Below are positions 62,641-64,000 of a DNA stretch of 64,000 bases, piece by piece. The DNA lies in contig JAUNDV010000001.1 of NCBI GenBank assembly GCA_030525875.1, forward strand, positions 62,001 to 126,000, written 5' to 3'. This DNA is from Eubacteriales bacterium. Its GTDB lineage: Bacteria > Bacillota > Clostridia > Lachnospirales > Lachnospiraceae. The translations under genes were made by a program, and so were the position numbers. Each line of letters starts with the position of its first letter. Position 1 is the first letter of the stretch. The notes below the pieces were generated by a model, which searched no databases, was not told the DNA's origin, and was given only the letters and a program-made list of their open reading frames with translations.

Positions 62641-62653
62641 AGCTTACCTTTTT
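62623..62653. terminator. Terminator overlapping the truA stop codon
   Basis: An 11-bp perfect stem AAGGTAAGCTT (62623-62633)/AAGCTTACCTT (62640-62650) with a 6-nt loop that contains most of the TGA stop, then TTTTT. On the minus strand a T-run also follows, so it can serve the converging PH-domain gene. Confidence 0.88.
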
Positions 62654-62676
62654 AAATACCAGTTTTTAAATAAATT

Positions 62677-63120
62677 TTAGCTGTTAAGTCTTACACAATT
62701 GTCATATGCAAGCTCCTGAAGAATCTTATAAAGCCCCTGAACATTAAAGTTCTTAGGAAATTCAAGAGTATGTGATCCGTATTCTATGCCGTGTGCCTTT
62801 AGATAAGGTGTTTTGATATATGTAAAGGTAATCTCACTGTCATCAAATCCAAATCCAGAAGTTTCCATAGTAACTTCTACTATTGAGTGTAGATTAATAG
62901 ACTCAATTCTTGTCTTTGTTCCGGTAGTGCCCTGTTTATCAGAAAAAATAATTCTTTTATCAGTAAAAATAAGAGCATCTCTAATAAGCTTAAAGCCCAT
63001 AGTTATCTGTTCATTATCCATAAGATACTGACCATATTCTTTTTCTAACGCCTCAACTGACTGTTCACTGTAATTACTTGCTATACCACCCTGTAAAATA
63101 CCCTTCATGCCAAATGCCAT
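62677..63120 (-). CDS. PH-domain (bPH-type) protein
   Basis: A 147-residue soluble protein with the bacterial pleckstrin-homology pattern ('DALIFTDKRIIFSDKQG' near 48-64, 'INLHSIVEVTMETSGFGFDDSEI' further on), known as the bPH/DUF1696 type. The biochemical role of the family is unknown; some members form oligomeric rings. AAGGAGG is 7 nt before the ATG. It is a lone gene. Confidence 0.82.
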   Translation of the reverse strand: MAFGMKGILQGGIASNYSEQSVEALEKEYGQYLMDNEQITMGFKLIRDALIFTDKRIIFSDKQGTTGTKTRIESINLHSIVEVTMETSGFGFDDSEITFTYIKTPYLKAHGIEYGSHTLEFPKNFNVQGLYKILQELAYDNCVRLNS

Positions 63121-63247
63121 AAGCTAACCTCCTTATTTAGTGAAAATACATAAACCATATATATTAGATATTAATATAAGTTACTTGAAATATAACATAT
63201 CCATAGTCTGTTTTCATTATGAAAATTATAAAATATCAACTATAATT

Positions 63248-63301
63248 AAAGTCGTTTGAAAAAGTTGACACTTACGCTGAAAAGTCGCTTGAAAAAGTTG
63301 A
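63248..63301. repeat. Two 21-bp direct repeats upstream of the AAA ATPase gene
   Basis: 63248-63268 and 63281-63301 are identical in 20 of 21 positions (core TTGAAAAAGTTGA, preceded by AAAGTCGT or AAAGTCGC). They are spaced 33 bp start to start, about three helical turns. A TATAAT at 63241-63246 would place both in the 5' leader of the following gene. Confidence 0.8.
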
Positions 63302-63345
63302 AGATTTGAAATATCCTATAGATAAATCAAGGAGGCGGAGAGGCT

Positions 63346-64000
63346 ATGTTAAAAAGGAAAATAGAGCAAAAATTAGTTGAATGGAAAAATTCTGAAAATC
63401 ATAAGCCACTAATTATCAAGGGATGCCGCCAATGCGGTAAAACATTTTCAGTTCTTGATTTTGCTAAAAAGAATTATAAAAATGTTGTATATTTAAATTT
63501 TTTCCAAAATCCTGATTACATATCCATATTTTCAGGTTCCTTGGAAGTGGATAATATTGTAATGATGTTGTCTGCTTTGTTAGGCAGTGAAGCGGTTTTT
63601 GAAAGTGGAAATACAGTCATTATATTGGATGAAATTCAGGAATGCCCAGAAGCAAGAACGGCTTTGAAATTCTTTAGGATTGATGGAAGATATGATGTGA
63701 TAGGAACTGGTTCTTTGCTGGGAGTAAAGGGATATGGCAAGGAACCAAAGTCTATACCAGTAGGATCTGAAACAGTTATTGATATGTATCCTTTGGATTT
63801 TGAAGAATTTTTATGGGCTAATGGGATTAATGAAAATGTAATTAGCATACTTAAACAGTGCTTAGAAAGAGAAGTGCCTGTTCCAGAAGCTCTGCATAAA
63901 CGTATGAAACAGCTTCTTTTACAGTATACTGTAGTTGGTGGTATGCCAGATGCTGTACAGACCTTTATAGATTCTAAGCAAATGGATGAGGTGCTTAAAA
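63346..64000 (+). CDS. ATP-binding protein, AAA_14/DUF4143 type, N-terminal part
   Basis: The gene runs off the end of the window; 218 codons are visible. The P-loop GCRQCGKT (26-33) has the family form, with Walker B 'VIILDEIQEC' near 87-96 and the sensor-like 'YDVIGTGSLLGV'. The following 'VIDMYPLDFEEFLWANG' stretch is the hallmark of AAA_14 proteins that carry a C-terminal DUF4143 domain. Such ATPases occur in variable copy number in anaerobes, and their function is unknown. ATG 63346 has two purine-rich sites (GGAGG, GGAGAGG) upstream. Confidence 0.88.
   Translation, partial: MLKRKIEQKLVEWKNSENHKPLIIKGCRQCGKTFSVLDFAKKNYKNVVYLNFFQNPDYISIFSGSLEVDNIVMMLSALLGSEAVFESGNTVIILDEIQECPEARTALKFFRIDGRYDVIGTGSLLGVKGYGKEPKSIPVGSETVIDMYPLDFEEFLWANGINENVISILKQCLEREVPVPEALHKRMKQLLLQYTVVGGMPDAVQTFIDSKQMDEVLK

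Noticed and set aside
63246-63384. Open frame across the 21-bp repeats encoding repeated S-x-E-K-V
   Set aside because: It lacks a start codon, runs into the ATPase gene in another frame, and the repetition simply reflects the DNA repeat.
1-64000. CRISPR array, prophage or insertion sequence
   Set aside because: No regularly spaced repeats, integrase, transposase or structural phage genes were seen anywhere in the window.

Overview
The window looks like chromosomal DNA of a low-GC anaerobic Firmicute, most likely a Lachnospiraceae-type Clostridium relative. The reasons are AGA/ATA-rich codon use, strong AGGAGG ribosome binding sites, tRNA genes without encoded CCA, a V-type rather than F-type ATPase operon, a clostridial Tad pilus locus with DUF5702 and DUF6382 proteins, and amino-acid fermentation genes. 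It is mostly ordinary core genome. No phage, insertion sequence or CRISPR array is visible.

Layout. 1-7.8 kb: the end of a MATE transporter, then cell-wall and signalling genes (a DacF-type D,D-carboxypeptidase, a lipoprotein peptidoglycan hydrolase with four binding repeats, an OmpR-type regulator with a large membrane kinase, and trmB). 7.8-8.5 kb: two identical tRNA-Lys(CUU) units, each with its own promoter and terminator. 8.6-18.8 kb: a DUF4145-like membrane protein, a complete V-type ATPase operon (G/H-C-I-K-F-E-A-B-D) and an iron-sulfur flavoprotein. 19.1-29.2 kb: a Tad/Flp pilus locus (prepilin peptidase, TadZ, TadA, TadB, TadC, a 57-residue Flp pilin, DUF5702 protein, two TadE-like proteins, a second prepilin-peptidase-like protein, an FHA protein). 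Two of its pseudopilin genes appear to start at ATA and CTG.

29.2-36.6 kb is an amino-acid catabolism block: kbl-tdh (threonine to glycine and acetyl-CoA), a cysteine desulfidase family protein, an SDR enzyme with a LysR regulator, a UroD/MtaA-family methyltransferase and tRNA-Cys. The promoters of the desulfidase and the methyltransferase share a conserved block of about 80 bp, which predicts a small LysR regulon. 36.7-46.3 kb is a solute-sensing and uptake system: binding lipoprotein, YesM kinase, YesN regulator, second binding lipoprotein, fused permease, ABC ATPase with an insertion of about 120 residues, and a HAD phosphatase. A phosphorylated organic solute is the best guess for the substrate.

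46.5-64 kb holds housekeeping genes: xpt, an NlpC/P60 hydrolase, cyclophilin, a YtqA-type radical SAM protein, nitroreductase, a regulator/soluble kinase/sigma factor/anti-sigma operon, tdk, acetyltransferase-like proteins, rpsF-ssb-rpsR with a probable S6:S18 leader, an NADH oxidase diverging from a HAD gene across a Rex-like operator, truA, a PH-domain protein, and the start of an AAA/DUF4143 ATPase preceded by a 21-bp direct repeat.

The leads most worth following are the shared LysR promoter block, the binding protein/two-component/transporter/HAD system with its insertion-bearing ATPase, and the non-canonical starts and tandem metal-site-like motifs of the Tad pseudopilins.
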